NCBI RefSeq assembly: GCF_006539885.1
Contig: NZ_BJNW01000006.1
Coordinates: forward strand, 62,001 to 126,000
DNA length: 64,000 nt
Direction of reading: 5' to 3'
Origin: Kocuria varians
GTDB taxonomy: Bacteria; Actinomycetota; Actinomycetes; Actinomycetales; Micrococcaceae
The notes beneath the pieces were generated by a model, which saw only the letters and a list, made by a program, of their open reading frames with translations, searched no databases and had not been told where the DNA came from. Both the position numbers and the translations under genes were made by a program. This document shows, piece after piece, positions 8,879 through 17,266 of this stretch (the first letter of the stretch is position 1; every line of letters begins with the position of its first letter).

Positions 8879-10752
8879 TGAGGAAGTCGGAGCAGAAGGC
8901 CCGCGCACAGAGCCGGGCGGCCGCCGTCCCGCGCGCCACCGTGGAGACCGCCATCTCGGTCGAGCACCTGAGCCTGGGCGTCGTGGGCGGGGACCTGATC
9001 CTCGACGAGGTCAGCTTCCAGCTGCGCCCCGGGCGGATCCTCGCGCTCGTGGGGGAGTCCGGGTCCGGCAAGACCACCGCGGCGCTGGCGTGCATGAACC
9101 ACCTGCGCTCCGGACTGGAGCTGCGCGGCGGCACGGCGGAGCTCCAGGAGGGGGCCTCGCGCTTCCACCGCAACGCGGTGGACCTGCTCACGCTCTCCGA
9201 GAGGCAGATGCGCCGGCTGCGCGGCGGCACCATCGCGTACGTGCCCCAGGACCCGGCGCTGTCCCTCAACGGGTCGCTGCGCGTGGGCGAGCAGATCGCC
9301 GAGGTGCTGCGCGCCCACGAGTTCGGGCGCAACGCCAGGGACCGGGACGCCCGCGTCGCGGAGGTTCTCACCGAGGTCGGGCTGCCCAGCGACCGCGAGT
9401 ACCAGCGCCGCTTCCCCCACCAGCTCTCGGGCGGGCAGCAGCAGCGCATCGGCATCGCCATGGCCTTCGCGTGCCGCCCCGCCGTCATCATCCTGGACGA
9501 GCCCACCACCGGGCTGGACGTGGCCACCCAGGACCTCGTGCTCAAGACCATCTACCAGCTGACCACCAAGCACGACGTCGCCGGGCTCTACATCACCCAC
9601 GACCTCGCCGTGGTCGCGCAGGTCGCCAACGACGTCGCCGTGATGCTGCACGGGCGGATCGTCGAGGACGGCCCCGCCGAGCAGGTGCTCACCCGACCCG
9701 AGCACCCCTACACGCGCTCGTTGCTCGCCGCTGTTCCGGACATGCAGGGTGCCCGCAGCATGGGTGGCGGGCCCGCGGTCAGCCCCGTGGTGGGCGTCCG
9801 AGCGCCGTGGGACGACGGCCGGGGTGGACCCGGTGCAGAGCGGACCGGGACGGAGCCGGCGCCGGATGGGGCAGGGCCGACACCGGCCGAGGGTGGTGCC
9901 GCGGGGTTCGCGGTCTCCGCCCGCGACCGCGGTGAGGAGCGGCAGGGAACGGGCGCGGGCGGCGTCGTCGTCGGCGGGCGGTCCACGGACGAACCCGTGG
10001 TGGCCGTGCGCAACGTGCGGCTGGCCTACGGGCCCGCGGTGATCCTCGACGGCGTGAACCTGGACCTCGCGGCGGGGCAGACGACCATGCTGCTGGGAGA
10101 GTCCGGCTCCGGCAAGACCACGCTCTCGCGGACCGTGGCGGGGCTGATCGACGAGTACACCGGCGAGGTGCTGCTGGACGGCACGGTGCTCGCGCGCAGC
10201 ACCCGCAAGCGCGACAACGAGCAGCGGCGCAGGATCCAGTACGTGTTCCAGTCGCCGTTCTCGTCGCTGAACCCGCGGCGCAGCATCGGCGACTCGCTGC
10301 AGGTGCCCCTGGAGATGAGCGGCGAGCTCAACCGGGCGCAGCGTCGGGCGGCGGTCGCGGACGCGCTGGACGCCGTGCGGCTGGGGCGCAGCTACATCGA
10401 CCGCAGACCCGGTGAGCTCTCCGGCGGCGAGCGGCAGCGTGCGGCGGTGGCGCGTGCGCTGGTGAACGCGCCGTCGGTGCTCGTGTGCGACGAGATCACC
10501 TCCGCGCTGGACGTCTCCGTGCAGGCCTCGGTGATCGAGCTGCTGCGCGAACTGCAGCACGAGCGGAACCTGGCGATGCTGTTCGTGACCCACAACATCG
10601 CGCTCGCCCGGCACATCTCGCACAAGCTCGCCGTACTGGAACGCGGGAAGCTCGTGGACTACGGCCCCACGGACACGGTCCTGCGCAACCCGCAGCACGC
10701 CTATACACGCTCGCTGCTGGAGCACGTCCCCACGCTGGAGGGTGTGGGCTGA
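8878..10752 (+). CDS. ABC transporter ATPase, two fused nucleotide-binding domains
   Basis: 624 residues. Powers the peptide/nickel-type importer. It is a DppD-DppF fusion. Domain 1 has Walker A GESGSGKTT near 59-67, signature LSGGQQQR near 182 and Walker B VIILDEPTTGLD near 204. Domain 2 has Walker A near 407-415, LSGGERQR near 513 and VLVCDEITSALD near 530. The first domain ends in the family tail region (HPYTRSLLAAVPDM). A linker of about 80 residues rich in Gly, Ala, Pro and Arg (around 295-375) joins the halves and contains a copy of the repeated 12-mer at 9959-9970. The domain 2 Walker B has DEIT in place of the usual DEPT. Confidence 0.93.
   Translation: MRKSEQKARAQSRAAAVPRATVETAISVEHLSLGVVGGDLILDEVSFQLRPGRILALVGESGSGKTTAALACMNHLRSGLELRGGTAELQEGASRFHRNAVDLLTLSERQMRRLRGGTIAYVPQDPALSLNGSLRVGEQIAEVLRAHEFGRNARDRDARVAEVLTEVGLPSDREYQRRFPHQLSGGQQQRIGIAMAFACRPAVIILDEPTTGLDVATQDLVLKTIYQLTTKHDVAGLYITHDLAVVAQVANDVAVMLHGRIVEDGPAEQVLTRPEHPYTRSLLAAVPDMQGARSMGGGPAVSPVVGVRAPWDDGRGGPGAERTGTEPAPDGAGPTPAEGGAAGFAVSARDRGEERQGTGAGGVVVGGRSTDEPVVAVRNVRLAYGPAVILDGVNLDLAAGQTTMLLGESGSGKTTLSRTVAGLIDEYTGEVLLDGTVLARSTRKRDNEQRRRIQYVFQSPFSSLNPRRSIGDSLQVPLEMSGELNRAQRRAAVADALDAVRLGRSYIDRRPGELSGGERQRAAVARALVNAPSVLVCDEITSALDVSVQASVIELLRELQHERNLAMLFVTHNIALARHISHKLAVLERGKLVDYGPTDTVLRNPQHAYTRSLLEHVPTLEGVG
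9959..9970 (+). repeat. Dispersed 12-mer GCGGCGTCGTCG (in ATPase linker)
   Basis: Exact copy, read in frame as part of GGVVVGG in the low-complexity linker between the two ATPase domains. Confidence 0.6.
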
Positions 10753-10773
10753 GGGGTGGGGGCGGTCCGGCCC

Positions 10774-10799
10774 GGGGGCACCCGCTCCCCGGTGCCCCC
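10774..10799 (+). terminator. Hairpin terminator of ABC operon
   Basis: GGGGGCACC (10774-10782) pairs perfectly with GGTGCCCCC (10791-10799) over an 8-nt loop, 22 nt after the ATPase stop. No T-run follows, as is usual for actinobacterial hairpins. Confidence 0.6.
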
Positions 10800-10817
10800 G
10801 CCGTTGCCCGCCCCACT

Positions 10818-10874
10818 CTGAGGTGTAGAAGTGCCACGAAAAACTAACGCTGGGCGGGCACTTCTACACCTCAG
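10818..10874. repeat. Perfect 18-bp inverted repeat with 21-nt loop
   Basis: CTGAGGTGTAGAAGTGCC (10818-10835) is repeated exactly as its reverse complement at 10857-10874. The loop (10836-10856) contains AAAAACTAACG and is markedly AT-richer than its surroundings. It lies between the ABC operon and the converging LysR gene, after an ordinary terminator hairpin. It could be a second, bidirectional terminator, a palindromic mobile repeat or a structured RNA. No ORF covers it convincingly. Confidence 0.75.
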
Positions 10875-10998
10875 CCGCATCCTTCGCTCGGTCCGGCCGC
10901 CTGAACATCTGGGGCGCGATGTGACCGTCTGCGGCGGCGAATCGCGGGCATGTCGCGCCTCAAATGTCCCCGTGGCCAATTCCTGCCTTAGATGTGCG

Positions 10999-11910
10999 TC
11001 ACAGGGCCGCCGCCGTTGCCGGTGCAGACCGCTGCGCCACCGCGATGAGGTCCGCCGCCAGGCCCTGCGTCCTGCGCGGACCACCCCACAGCGCCCGCAG
11101 CTCACGCGCGAGGTGCCGCTGCGTACGAACCTTCACGAGCGTCCCCGCCGCGACGGCCTCGTCCACGGCGAGACGGCTCAGCACCGCCGGCGCCGCCCCG
11201 GACTGCACGCTCACCCGCACCGCCGCGTTGCTCGGAAGCTCCAGCAGGGACATCGCCGGTCGGCCCAGCGCCAGGTCCAGGGCGGTGCGGGTCCCGGAAC
11301 CCTCCTCCCGGGTCACGAGCGCGGTGGTGGCGAGCTCCGCCGTCGTCACGGGGTCGCGGCGCCCGGCCCACGGGTGCTGCGGAGGCACCACGAGCACCAG
11401 CTCGTCGCGGGCGACCACCGCGTGGTGCAGTCCGGCGGGGGAGCCCGGGCTTTCGATGAACCCCACGTTCGCCGTGCCCGCGCGGACGTCCTGCACCACG
11501 TCGTGCGAGTTGTGCACCGTCACCTGCACGCGGGACTCGGGGTGCTCGCGGCGCAGGTCGGCGAGCCAGCGGGGGAGCAGGTGCTCCGCGACCGTCTGGC
11601 TCGCGGAGACCCTGAGGGGTGCGCTGCGGGAGGCGTCGTGGGCGAGGAGGGAGACGCCGTCGGCGAGGCGCTGCGCGGCGTCGACGACGGCGCGCGCCCA
11701 CTCCGTGACCACCAGACCGTCCGGCGTGAGCGTGGACCCGCGGGTGGAGCGGTGCAGCAGCGTGACCCCGAGGGTGCGCTCCAGGCGGGCCATGGAACGG
11801 CTCGCGTTCGGTTGCGCCATGCCGACGGCGCGCGCACCCGCCGCCAGGCTGCCGTGGTCCGCGACGGCGACCAGCAGCTCGAGTGCGACGACATCCGGCC
11901 AGGTGGACAC
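10999..11910 (-). CDS. LysR-family transcriptional regulator
   Basis: 303 residues. The N-terminal winged HTH (about 1-60: ALELLVAVADHGSLAAGARA, then MAQPNASRSMARLERTLG) is typical LysR and is followed by a substrate-sensing domain. GTG 11910 lies 6 nt after TATCCT (11917-11922 on this strand), a leaderless start. It avoids the implausible 27-residue upstream extension to 11991. Divergent from the TDT carrier at 11982, with only 71 bp between them, so the carrier is its likely target; LysR proteins usually act on the divergent neighbour. Ligand unknown. Confidence 0.9.
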   Translation of the reverse strand: MSTWPDVVALELLVAVADHGSLAAGARAVGMAQPNASRSMARLERTLGVTLLHRSTRGSTLTPDGLVVTEWARAVVDAAQRLADGVSLLAHDASRSAPLRVSASQTVAEHLLPRWLADLRREHPESRVQVTVHNSHDVVQDVRAGTANVGFIESPGSPAGLHHAVVARDELVLVVPPQHPWAGRRDPVTTAELATTALVTREEGSGTRTALDLALGRPAMSLLELPSNAAVRVSVQSGAAPAVLSRLAVDEAVAAGTLVKVRTQRHLARELRALWGGPRRTQGLAADLIAVAQRSAPATAAAL

Positions 11911-11916
11911 ATCCAG

Positions 11917-11922
11917 AGGATA
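11917..11922 (-). promoter_or_regulatory. -10 box TATCCT for leaderless LysR gene
   Basis: Minus-strand TATCCT ends 6 nt before GTG 11910. It sits in the AT-rich centre of the short divergent spacer, so LysR binding here could affect both genes. Confidence 0.55.
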
Positions 11923-11981
11923 TATCCCACATGCCGAACCGCGGGCTACCGACCGCCACGTGACCGCGGGATGCTGGGGCC

Positions 11982-13223
11982 ATGACCGCACTTCCCCGCC
12001 GGGCGACCCCCGAGCAGCCCACCCGCACCGACGTCCGCCCCGCCACCCGGCCGGGACCCGCGGGCCCCGACGATGCCGCCGTGTCCCGGACCGCGTCGCG
12101 CCCCGCCGCGAAGGTCACCCCGCGTGCAGAATCACCAGCCACCCCGGCCCCGCGCCCTGCCGCAGCGACCGTCCCTCCGCCCGGCCCGCAGTGGTACGGC
12201 TCGGTGATGGGCACGGGCATTCTCTCGACGCTCACCCAGATGCTCGCCGGGGACCTGCCCGGGGGAGCGGTCCTCGCGGTGCTGCTGCTCGTGGTCGGGT
12301 GGCTGCTCCTCGCGGGGCTGACCGCGGGGTTCACCGTGCGCGTGGTGCGGCGCCCGGCGCTGTTCGCGGAGACGATCCGGGACATTCCCGTGCTGGCCGC
12401 GTGGGGCATGGTGTCCATGGGCGTGCTCTCCGTCGGCTCGGCAACCGCCACGGTGGTCCCGGCCCACTGGCCCGCGCTGGCCCCCGCGGCGTGGCTCGCT
12501 GACGAGGTGCTCTGGACGGTCGGGACCGTCCTGGGCGTGCTCACGGCGCTCGGCTTCGCGGTCCGGCTGATCGGGCGTGACGTGGGGGCACCCACCACCA
12601 CCTGGGGGCTGCCCATCGTGCCGCCCATGGTCTCCGCGACCACCGGTGCCGCGCTCGTCCCGCACCTGCAGACGCGTCACGGGCAGCTGCTGCTGGTGAT
12701 CGTCACGGTCGCGTGCTTCTTTCTTGCGCTCGTGCTGGGGCTCGTCGTCTTCGCGGTCGCCTACCACCACCACTGGCGGGTGGCCGAGCTGCCCCTCGCG
12801 GCGTCGACGAGCGCGTGGATCCCGCTGGGCGTCGTCGGCCAGTCCACCGCGGCCGCGCAGGCGATCGCCGTGCAGGCGCAGCGCTTCGTGCTCCCGGAGG
12901 ACACCGCCACGCTCACCCAGGTGGCCAACGTCTACGGCATCCTGATGCTCGCGTGCGGCGTGCCCCTGATCGCGTGGGCCACCGTGATGACGGTCCGGGG
13001 GTTCCGCGGCGGCATGCCGTTCTCGCCGGGCTGGTGGGCCCTGACCTTCCCCATCGGCACCGTGTGCCTCGGCCTCCACAACCTGGAGGGCGGCACGGGG
13101 ATCCGCGCGTTCGGTCTCGCCTCCGGCGCAGCCTGCCTGGTGCTGCTGGGCACGTGGACACTGTGCGCCGTCGCGACCGTGAGGGCTGGGGGCGGGCAGA
13201 GGGGTGCGGCCACGGGCCGGTGA
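11982..13223 (+). CDS. TDT-family carrier (tellurite-resistance/dicarboxylate transporter, SLAC1-like)
   Basis: 413 residues. Multi-pass membrane protein of the TDT/TehA/SLAC1 fold, which moves anions such as C4-dicarboxylates, sulfite or tellurite. After a Pro/Ala-rich cytosolic head of about 66 residues the first helix begins at YGSVMGTGILST, the family's usual entry motif. About ten helices follow, with GLPIVPPMVSATTGA and FSPGWWALTFPIGT as expected loops. ATG 11982 has no clear Shine-Dalgarno. It is divergently paired with the LysR gene. Substrate is not predictable; tellurite resistance should not be assumed. Confidence 0.85.
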   Translation: MTALPRRATPEQPTRTDVRPATRPGPAGPDDAAVSRTASRPAAKVTPRAESPATPAPRPAAATVPPPGPQWYGSVMGTGILSTLTQMLAGDLPGGAVLAVLLLVVGWLLLAGLTAGFTVRVVRRPALFAETIRDIPVLAAWGMVSMGVLSVGSATATVVPAHWPALAPAAWLADEVLWTVGTVLGVLTALGFAVRLIGRDVGAPTTTWGLPIVPPMVSATTGAALVPHLQTRHGQLLLVIVTVACFFLALVLGLVVFAVAYHHHWRVAELPLAASTSAWIPLGVVGQSTAAAQAIAVQAQRFVLPEDTATLTQVANVYGILMLACGVPLIAWATVMTVRGFRGGMPFSPGWWALTFPIGTVCLGLHNLEGGTGIRAFGLASGAACLVLLGTWTLCAVATVRAGGGQRGAATGR

Positions 13224-13231
13224 GCAGCGGG

Positions 13232-13278
13232 GACGACGCCGGTCGCGCGCCTTGCGCGGGCGGCCACGCGGCGTCGTC
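13232..13278. terminator. Palindrome built from the repeated 12-mer, after TDT gene
   Basis: GACGACGCCG (13232-13241) pairs exactly with CGGCGTCGTC (13269-13278) across 27 nt. The right arm lies within an exact copy of the dispersed 12-mer (13268-13279). It starts 8 nt after the TDT stop, so a terminator role is plausible. Confidence 0.5.
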
Positions 13279-13313
13279 GTCGCCGGGCGTGACGCGCGCG
13301 ACAGGCCGCTGGT

Positions 13314-13319
13314 TAGCAT
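13314..13319 (+). promoter_or_regulatory. -10 box TAGCAT, leaderless start of enoyl-CoA hydratase gene
   Basis: TAGCAT ends 7 nt before ATG 13327, which favours 13327 over the in-frame ATG at 13318. Confidence 0.5.
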
Positions 13320-13326
13320 GGGGAGC

Positions 13327-14388
13327 ATGAAGGCTACCGAAGAATCGTTCGTCCGGGCCGAGATCACGGGCCACACCGGGGTGCTGACCCTCACGCGCGG
13401 GAAGGCGTTGAACGCGCTGAACCGCAGCATGTACCACCAGCTGGTCGACGCGCTGCTGATGTGGCGCGAGGACCCCGCCATCGCCGAGGTGGTCGTCCGC
13501 TCGGAGCTGCCCAAGGCGCTGTGCGCGGGCGGGGACATCAAGGAGGTGCGGCAGGCGGCGCTGGACGGTCACGAGGACGAGATCCGGGACGCGTTCGGCA
13601 CCGAGTACGCCATGAACGCGATCATCGCGGACTACCCGAAGCCGTACGTGGCCGTGATGAACGGGATCGTGATGGGCGGCGGCATGGGGCTCTCGGTCCA
13701 CGGCTCGCACCGGATCGTCACGGAGACCTCGCAGCTGGCCATGCCGGAGACGGCCATCGGCTTCTTTACGGACGTGGGGGCGAGCTGGTTCCTGCCGCGT
13801 GTCACCCGCGGTGCCGGGGCCACGATCGACGACGACGCCGCCCGCCGCGCATCCCTCGCCGTCGCCCGGTACCTGGGGCTGGGTGGGGTGCGCCTCAACG
13901 GGGCGGACGCCATTGCCCTGGGACTCGCGGACACGTACATCGACTCCTCGGACGTGGACGCGTTCGTGAACACCGTGCTCACGGAGGGTGTGGATGCGGC
14001 CGTCTCCGCGTTCGGCAAGGACGCCCCCGAGTCCGAGCTGCTCGGGCGGTGGGACGAGATCGTGCAGCGCTACTCGGGAGAGACCCTGGAAGAGGTCGTG
14101 GCGTCGGCCGGTGCGGAACTGGAGGGCATGAGCCCCACGTCCCTGTCCCGCGTGTTCGAGCTGCTGAACCGCGGTTCCGAGGACAGCACCGTGCTCTCCT
14201 GCCTGGAGCGCGAGCTGCGCATGGCGGAGGACACCGCCGTGGGCCACGACTTCATCGAGGGCGTGCGCGCGATGGTCGTGGACAAGGACAAGACCCCGCA
14301 GTGGGAGCCCGCCACCGTGGCGGGAGTGGACCAGGAACGTATCCGCACCGTGGCGGACGAGAAGTCGGAGCTGCCCATCACGGTCTGA
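13327..14388 (+). CDS. Enoyl-CoA hydratase/isomerase family, 3-hydroxyisobutyryl-CoA hydrolase-like
   Basis: 353 residues. Crotonase-fold enzyme. Length and the motifs LCAGGDIKEV, MNGIVMGGGMGLSVHGSHRI and AMPETAIGFFTDVGASWFLPR fit 3-hydroxyisobutyryl-CoA hydrolase (valine degradation) better than a 260-residue enoyl-CoA hydratase. The oxyanion-hole glycines and the Glu of PETAIGFF are present. About 15 extra residues (GATIDDDAARRAS region, near 168-180) interrupt the usual link between LPR and YLGL. They are encoded by DNA holding an exact reverse copy of the dispersed 12-mer (13830-13841). ATG 13327 is chosen from the leaderless promoter. Confidence 0.87.
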   Translation: MKATEESFVRAEITGHTGVLTLTRGKALNALNRSMYHQLVDALLMWREDPAIAEVVVRSELPKALCAGGDIKEVRQAALDGHEDEIRDAFGTEYAMNAIIADYPKPYVAVMNGIVMGGGMGLSVHGSHRIVTETSQLAMPETAIGFFTDVGASWFLPRVTRGAGATIDDDAARRASLAVARYLGLGGVRLNGADAIALGLADTYIDSSDVDAFVNTVLTEGVDAAVSAFGKDAPESELLGRWDEIVQRYSGETLEEVVASAGAELEGMSPTSLSRVFELLNRGSEDSTVLSCLERELRMAEDTAVGHDFIEGVRAMVVDKDKTPQWEPATVAGVDQERIRTVADEKSELPITV

Positions 14389-14463
14389 TCCGCTCATCCC
14401 GGTGAGCGCTGGGGAGTGAGGGGCCGCCCGGGTGAGATGCCCCGGGACGAGGCGCTCCCCTTT

Positions 14464-14501
14464 GAAGAACCGCCCCGCACCTGTGTGAGGGGCGGTTCTT
14501 C
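14464..14501. terminator. Bidirectional terminator between hydratase and uracil permease genes
   Basis: GAAGAACCGCCCC (14464-14476) pairs perfectly with GGGGCGGTTCTTC (14489-14501) over a 12-nt loop. The stem is flanked by TTT on its left. It sits between two converging genes and can end both. Confidence 0.8.
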
Positions 14502-14581
14502 GCGTCCACGGTCCCGAGGGACTCGGGCCGGGTGCTCTCATTGCTCCGCACCCGGCCGCGCCAGGGCTGGGAGCCGGCGGC

Positions 14582-14593
14582 GCGGCGTCGTCG
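14582..14593 (+). repeat. Dispersed 12-mer GCGGCGTCGTCG (intergenic)
   Basis: Exact copy extended to GCGGCGTCGTCGTCGGG, 18 nt before the stop end of the uracil permease gene. No complementary partner nearby. Confidence 0.6.
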
Positions 14594-14610
14594 TCGGGAA
14601 GGGCGGGGCC

Positions 14611-16026
14611 TCAGCCCAGCGGGGACGGGCTCTGCGAGGTGTCCGGCGTGAGGGGGTCCGAGCCCACCGAGCCGCGGGCGCGCGCGATGGCCGCCATCAG
14701 GTGGTAGACCACCAGGGCCGCCGCGGTTCCCAGGGCGATGCCCGCGAAGTCCAGGCCGAACACGGACCAGGTGTAGTCGCCGATGCCCACGATCATGGCG
14801 ATCGCCGCGGTGGTGAGGTTGACCGGGTTGGAGAAGTCCACGCGGTTCTGCACCCAGATCCGCACGCCGAGCATGCCGATCATGCCGTACAGCACCGTGG
14901 CCGCTCCGCCCAGCACGCCCTTCGGCACCGTGGCCACCGCCGCCCCGAACACGGGGGTGACGCTGAGCAGGATCGCGACGAGCGCGGCCACCCAGTACGC
15001 GGCGGTCGAGTAGACACGTGTGGCCGCCATGACGCCGATGTTCTCCGCGTAGGTGGTGGTGCCCGAGCCGCCGCCGGAGCCCGCGATCATGGTGGCCAGG
15101 CCGTCGGACATGATGGCGCGGCCGGTGTAGGGGTCCAGGTTGTCGCCGGTCATCAGGGCCACGGACTTCACGTGCCCGATGTTCTCCGCGACGAGCACCA
15201 GGATCACGGGGATGAACAACCCGGCGAGGTTGAGGTGGAACTCCGGGGACTGGAAGTGGGGGAGGCCGAAGAGCCCCTGCTGGTCCCATGCAGCCTGGAT
15301 GGAGGTGAAGTCCACCTCGCCGCGCAGCACGGCGGTCAGGTAGCCGATCACCACGCCCAGCAGGATGGACAGGCGTCCCAGCAGCCCGCGGAAGAGCACA
15401 GAGATCAGGATGATCGAGCCGAGCGTGACCAGCGCGGTGACGGGCGCGGCCGTGAAGTTCTCCTTGGCGGACGGCGCCAGGTTGAACCCGATCAGCGCCA
15501 CGATGGTGCCCGTGACCGCCGGCGGCATGAGCTTCTGCAGCCACCCGGTGCCGGCCACCTGCACGATCACACCGATCAGGAACAGCGCGGCGCCGGCCAT
15601 GATCACACCGCCCAGCGCGCCGCCCGGACCGTACTGGTTCACGGACGCGGTGATCGGCGCGATGAACGCGAACGAGGACCCCAGGTAGCTCGGCACCCGC
15701 CCGGCCGTGATGACCAGGAACAGCACTGTGCCGATGCCCGAGAAGAACAGGGTGGTCGCCGGCGGGAAGCCCGTGAGCAGGGGCACCAGGAACGTGGCGC
15801 CGAACATCGCCACCACGTGCTGCGCGCCGATCGAGATGGTCCGCGGCCACGAGAGCCGCTCGCGCGGGGTCACCACGTCCCCGGGGGCCACGTGCCGGCC
15901 GTCCCCGTGCAGGCGCCAGTTCAGGCCCAGCCGGTCGACGACGCCGCGGGGCCGGTTCTCGGCCCGCGGCCCGTGCCGCTCCCCGTCCGGCGGCGGGGTC
16001 TGTGCGGGGGAAACCGGGGTGCTCAT
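14611..16026 (-). CDS. Uracil/xanthine permease, NCS2 family
   Basis: 471 residues. Proton-coupled nucleobase importer of the inner membrane, UraA-like. A hydrophilic N-terminus of about 60 residues precedes the helices. NCS2 features include FGATFLVPLLTGFPPATTLFFSG, the substrate-site region FIPVILVLVAENIGHVKS and AGSGGGSGTTTYAENIGV. The uracil-type NCS2 signature AENIG occurs twice, as expected. ATG 16026 follows AAGGAG. TAGAAT at 16070-16075 is a good -10, giving a leader of about 36 nt. No PyrR-type attenuator was seen. Whether the substrate is uracil or xanthine is undecided. Confidence 0.9.
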   Translation of the reverse strand: MSTPVSPAQTPPPDGERHGPRAENRPRGVVDRLGLNWRLHGDGRHVAPGDVVTPRERLSWPRTISIGAQHVVAMFGATFLVPLLTGFPPATTLFFSGIGTVLFLVITAGRVPSYLGSSFAFIAPITASVNQYGPGGALGGVIMAGAALFLIGVIVQVAGTGWLQKLMPPAVTGTIVALIGFNLAPSAKENFTAAPVTALVTLGSIILISVLFRGLLGRLSILLGVVIGYLTAVLRGEVDFTSIQAAWDQQGLFGLPHFQSPEFHLNLAGLFIPVILVLVAENIGHVKSVALMTGDNLDPYTGRAIMSDGLATMIAGSGGGSGTTTYAENIGVMAATRVYSTAAYWVAALVAILLSVTPVFGAAVATVPKGVLGGAATVLYGMIGMLGVRIWVQNRVDFSNPVNLTTAAIAMIVGIGDYTWSVFGLDFAGIALGTAAALVVYHLMAAIARARGSVGSDPLTPDTSQSPSPLG

Positions 16027-16069
16027 GGGTGCTCCTTGTCCTGGGCGAGCCGGAGGTGCCGCCCCCGGA

Positions 16070-16075
16070 ATTCTA
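16070..16075 (-). promoter_or_regulatory. -10 box TAGAAT of uracil permease gene
   Basis: Minus-strand TAGAAT about 44 nt upstream of ATG 16026; the leader then contains AAGGAG at proper spacing. Confidence 0.5.
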
Positions 16076-16176
16076 GTGTCCGGCCGGTGGAGCGCACGGG
16101 AGGGGACCAGCATCGCGGGTGGGGTGGGCGCGCGGTCCCTCGGCAGGGTGCCGGCAAGCTCCCGGCCCCGGCACGG

Positions 16177-16188
16177 GCGGCGTCGTCG
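16177..16188 (+). repeat. Dispersed 12-mer GCGGCGTCGTCG (intergenic)
   Basis: Exact copy in the divergent gap between the uracil permease and the hydroxyacyl-CoA dehydrogenase genes, about 27 nt before the latter's -10 box. Confidence 0.6.
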
Positions 16189-16214
16189 GCCCCGGGGCGA
16201 AAGCTACGGACGAG

Positions 16215-16220
16215 TAGGGT
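16215..16220 (+). promoter_or_regulatory. -10 box TAGGGT of hydroxyacyl-CoA dehydrogenase gene
   Basis: TAnnnT hexamer; transcription from about 16227 gives an 80-nt leader with GGGAG upstream of ATG 16309. Confidence 0.4.
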
Positions 16221-16308
16221 GAGTTGCAGGGGCCATGCCCGTGGCTCCGGGGCCCGCGGGGGAACACCTCCCGTGGGTGCGACTCACGAGGGAGTGGGAG
16301 ACAACATC

Positions 16309-17163
16309 ATGGCTGAGCTGCAGAACCTCACCGTCATCGGGTCCGGGGTGCTCGGATCGCAGATCGCGTTCCAGGCCGCGTACTTCGGCAAGACCGTCAC
16401 CGTGTACGACATCAGCGACGAGATCGTGGCCGGGCTGCCCGCGAAGTGGCAGAAGCTCTCCGAGTTCTACGCGAGGGACATGGCCGCCACTCCGGAGCAG
16501 CTCGAGGCGACGACGGCGCGCATCACCGGCACCACGGACGTCACCGCGGCGCTCGCGAACGCGGACATCGTGATCGAGGCCGTTCCGGAGAACCTGGAGC
16601 TCAAGCGGAAGGTGTGGGCGCAGATCGGGGCGGCGGCGCCGTCGTCGACCATCTTCTGCACCAACTCGTCCACCCTGCTGCCCAGCGACATCGCGCAGTC
16701 CACGGGGCACCCCGAACGGTTCCTGGCGCTGCACTTCGCCAACGAGGTCTGGCGCAACAACACCGGCGAGGTCATGGGCCACGCCGGCACCGACCCCGCC
16801 GCCGTGCAGGCCGTGCTGGGCTTCGCGGAGCAGATCGGCATGGTCCCCATCCACGTGGAGAAGGAGCAGCCCGGGTACATCCTCAACACCCTGCTCGTCC
16901 CCCTGCTCGGCGCGGCCACGCACCTGTGGGTCAACGACGTCGCCAGCGTCGAGGACATCGACCGCACCTGGCGGACCGCCACCGGCTCCCCGCTGGGCCC
17001 CTTCCAGATTCTGGACGTCGTGGGCATGGAGACGCTCTACCAGATCAACCTCAACACCGGGACGGACGAGTCCCGCCGCGTGGCCGAGCGCATCAAGACC
17101 GAGTACATCGACAAGGGCTACAAGGGCCGCGACACCGGCCGGGGGTTCTACACGTACGAGTGA
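16309..17163 (+). CDS. 3-hydroxyacyl-CoA dehydrogenase, single-domain-pair form
   Basis: 284 residues. Oxidises an L-3-hydroxyacyl-CoA to the 3-ketoacyl-CoA with NAD. The Rossmann loop VIGSGVLGSQIAF is near 8-20. CTNSSTLLPSDIA (near 117-129) and ALHFANEVWRNNTGEVMGH (near 141-159) carry the catalytic His region. The C-terminal helical domain ends GYKGRDTGRGFYTYE, as in 3-hydroxybutyryl-CoA dehydrogenases of about 285 residues. It lies near the crotonase-family gene but on a separate transcript, with the permease between them. Chain-length preference unknown. Confidence 0.9.
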   Translation: MAELQNLTVIGSGVLGSQIAFQAAYFGKTVTVYDISDEIVAGLPAKWQKLSEFYARDMAATPEQLEATTARITGTTDVTAALANADIVIEAVPENLELKRKVWAQIGAAAPSSTIFCTNSSTLLPSDIAQSTGHPERFLALHFANEVWRNNTGEVMGHAGTDPAAVQAVLGFAEQIGMVPIHVEKEQPGYILNTLLVPLLGAATHLWVNDVASVEDIDRTWRTATGSPLGPFQILDVVGMETLYQINLNTGTDESRRVAERIKTEYIDKGYKGRDTGRGFYTYE

Positions 17164-17266
17164 GGGCCCGCGCGGTACGCACGCCACCTCTGCCGCCTGC
17201 ACCACCGAGGTCCCCGCGGCACCCCGGCAAGTGGTGCCCACCCCGTTTGTCCGTCAAGATGAACCC

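Noticed and set aside
12806-12830. GCGGCGTCGACGAGCGC in the TDT gene as another repeat copy
   Set aside because: Only the first nine bases match the 12-mer; similar partial matches are expected from codon usage and were not counted.
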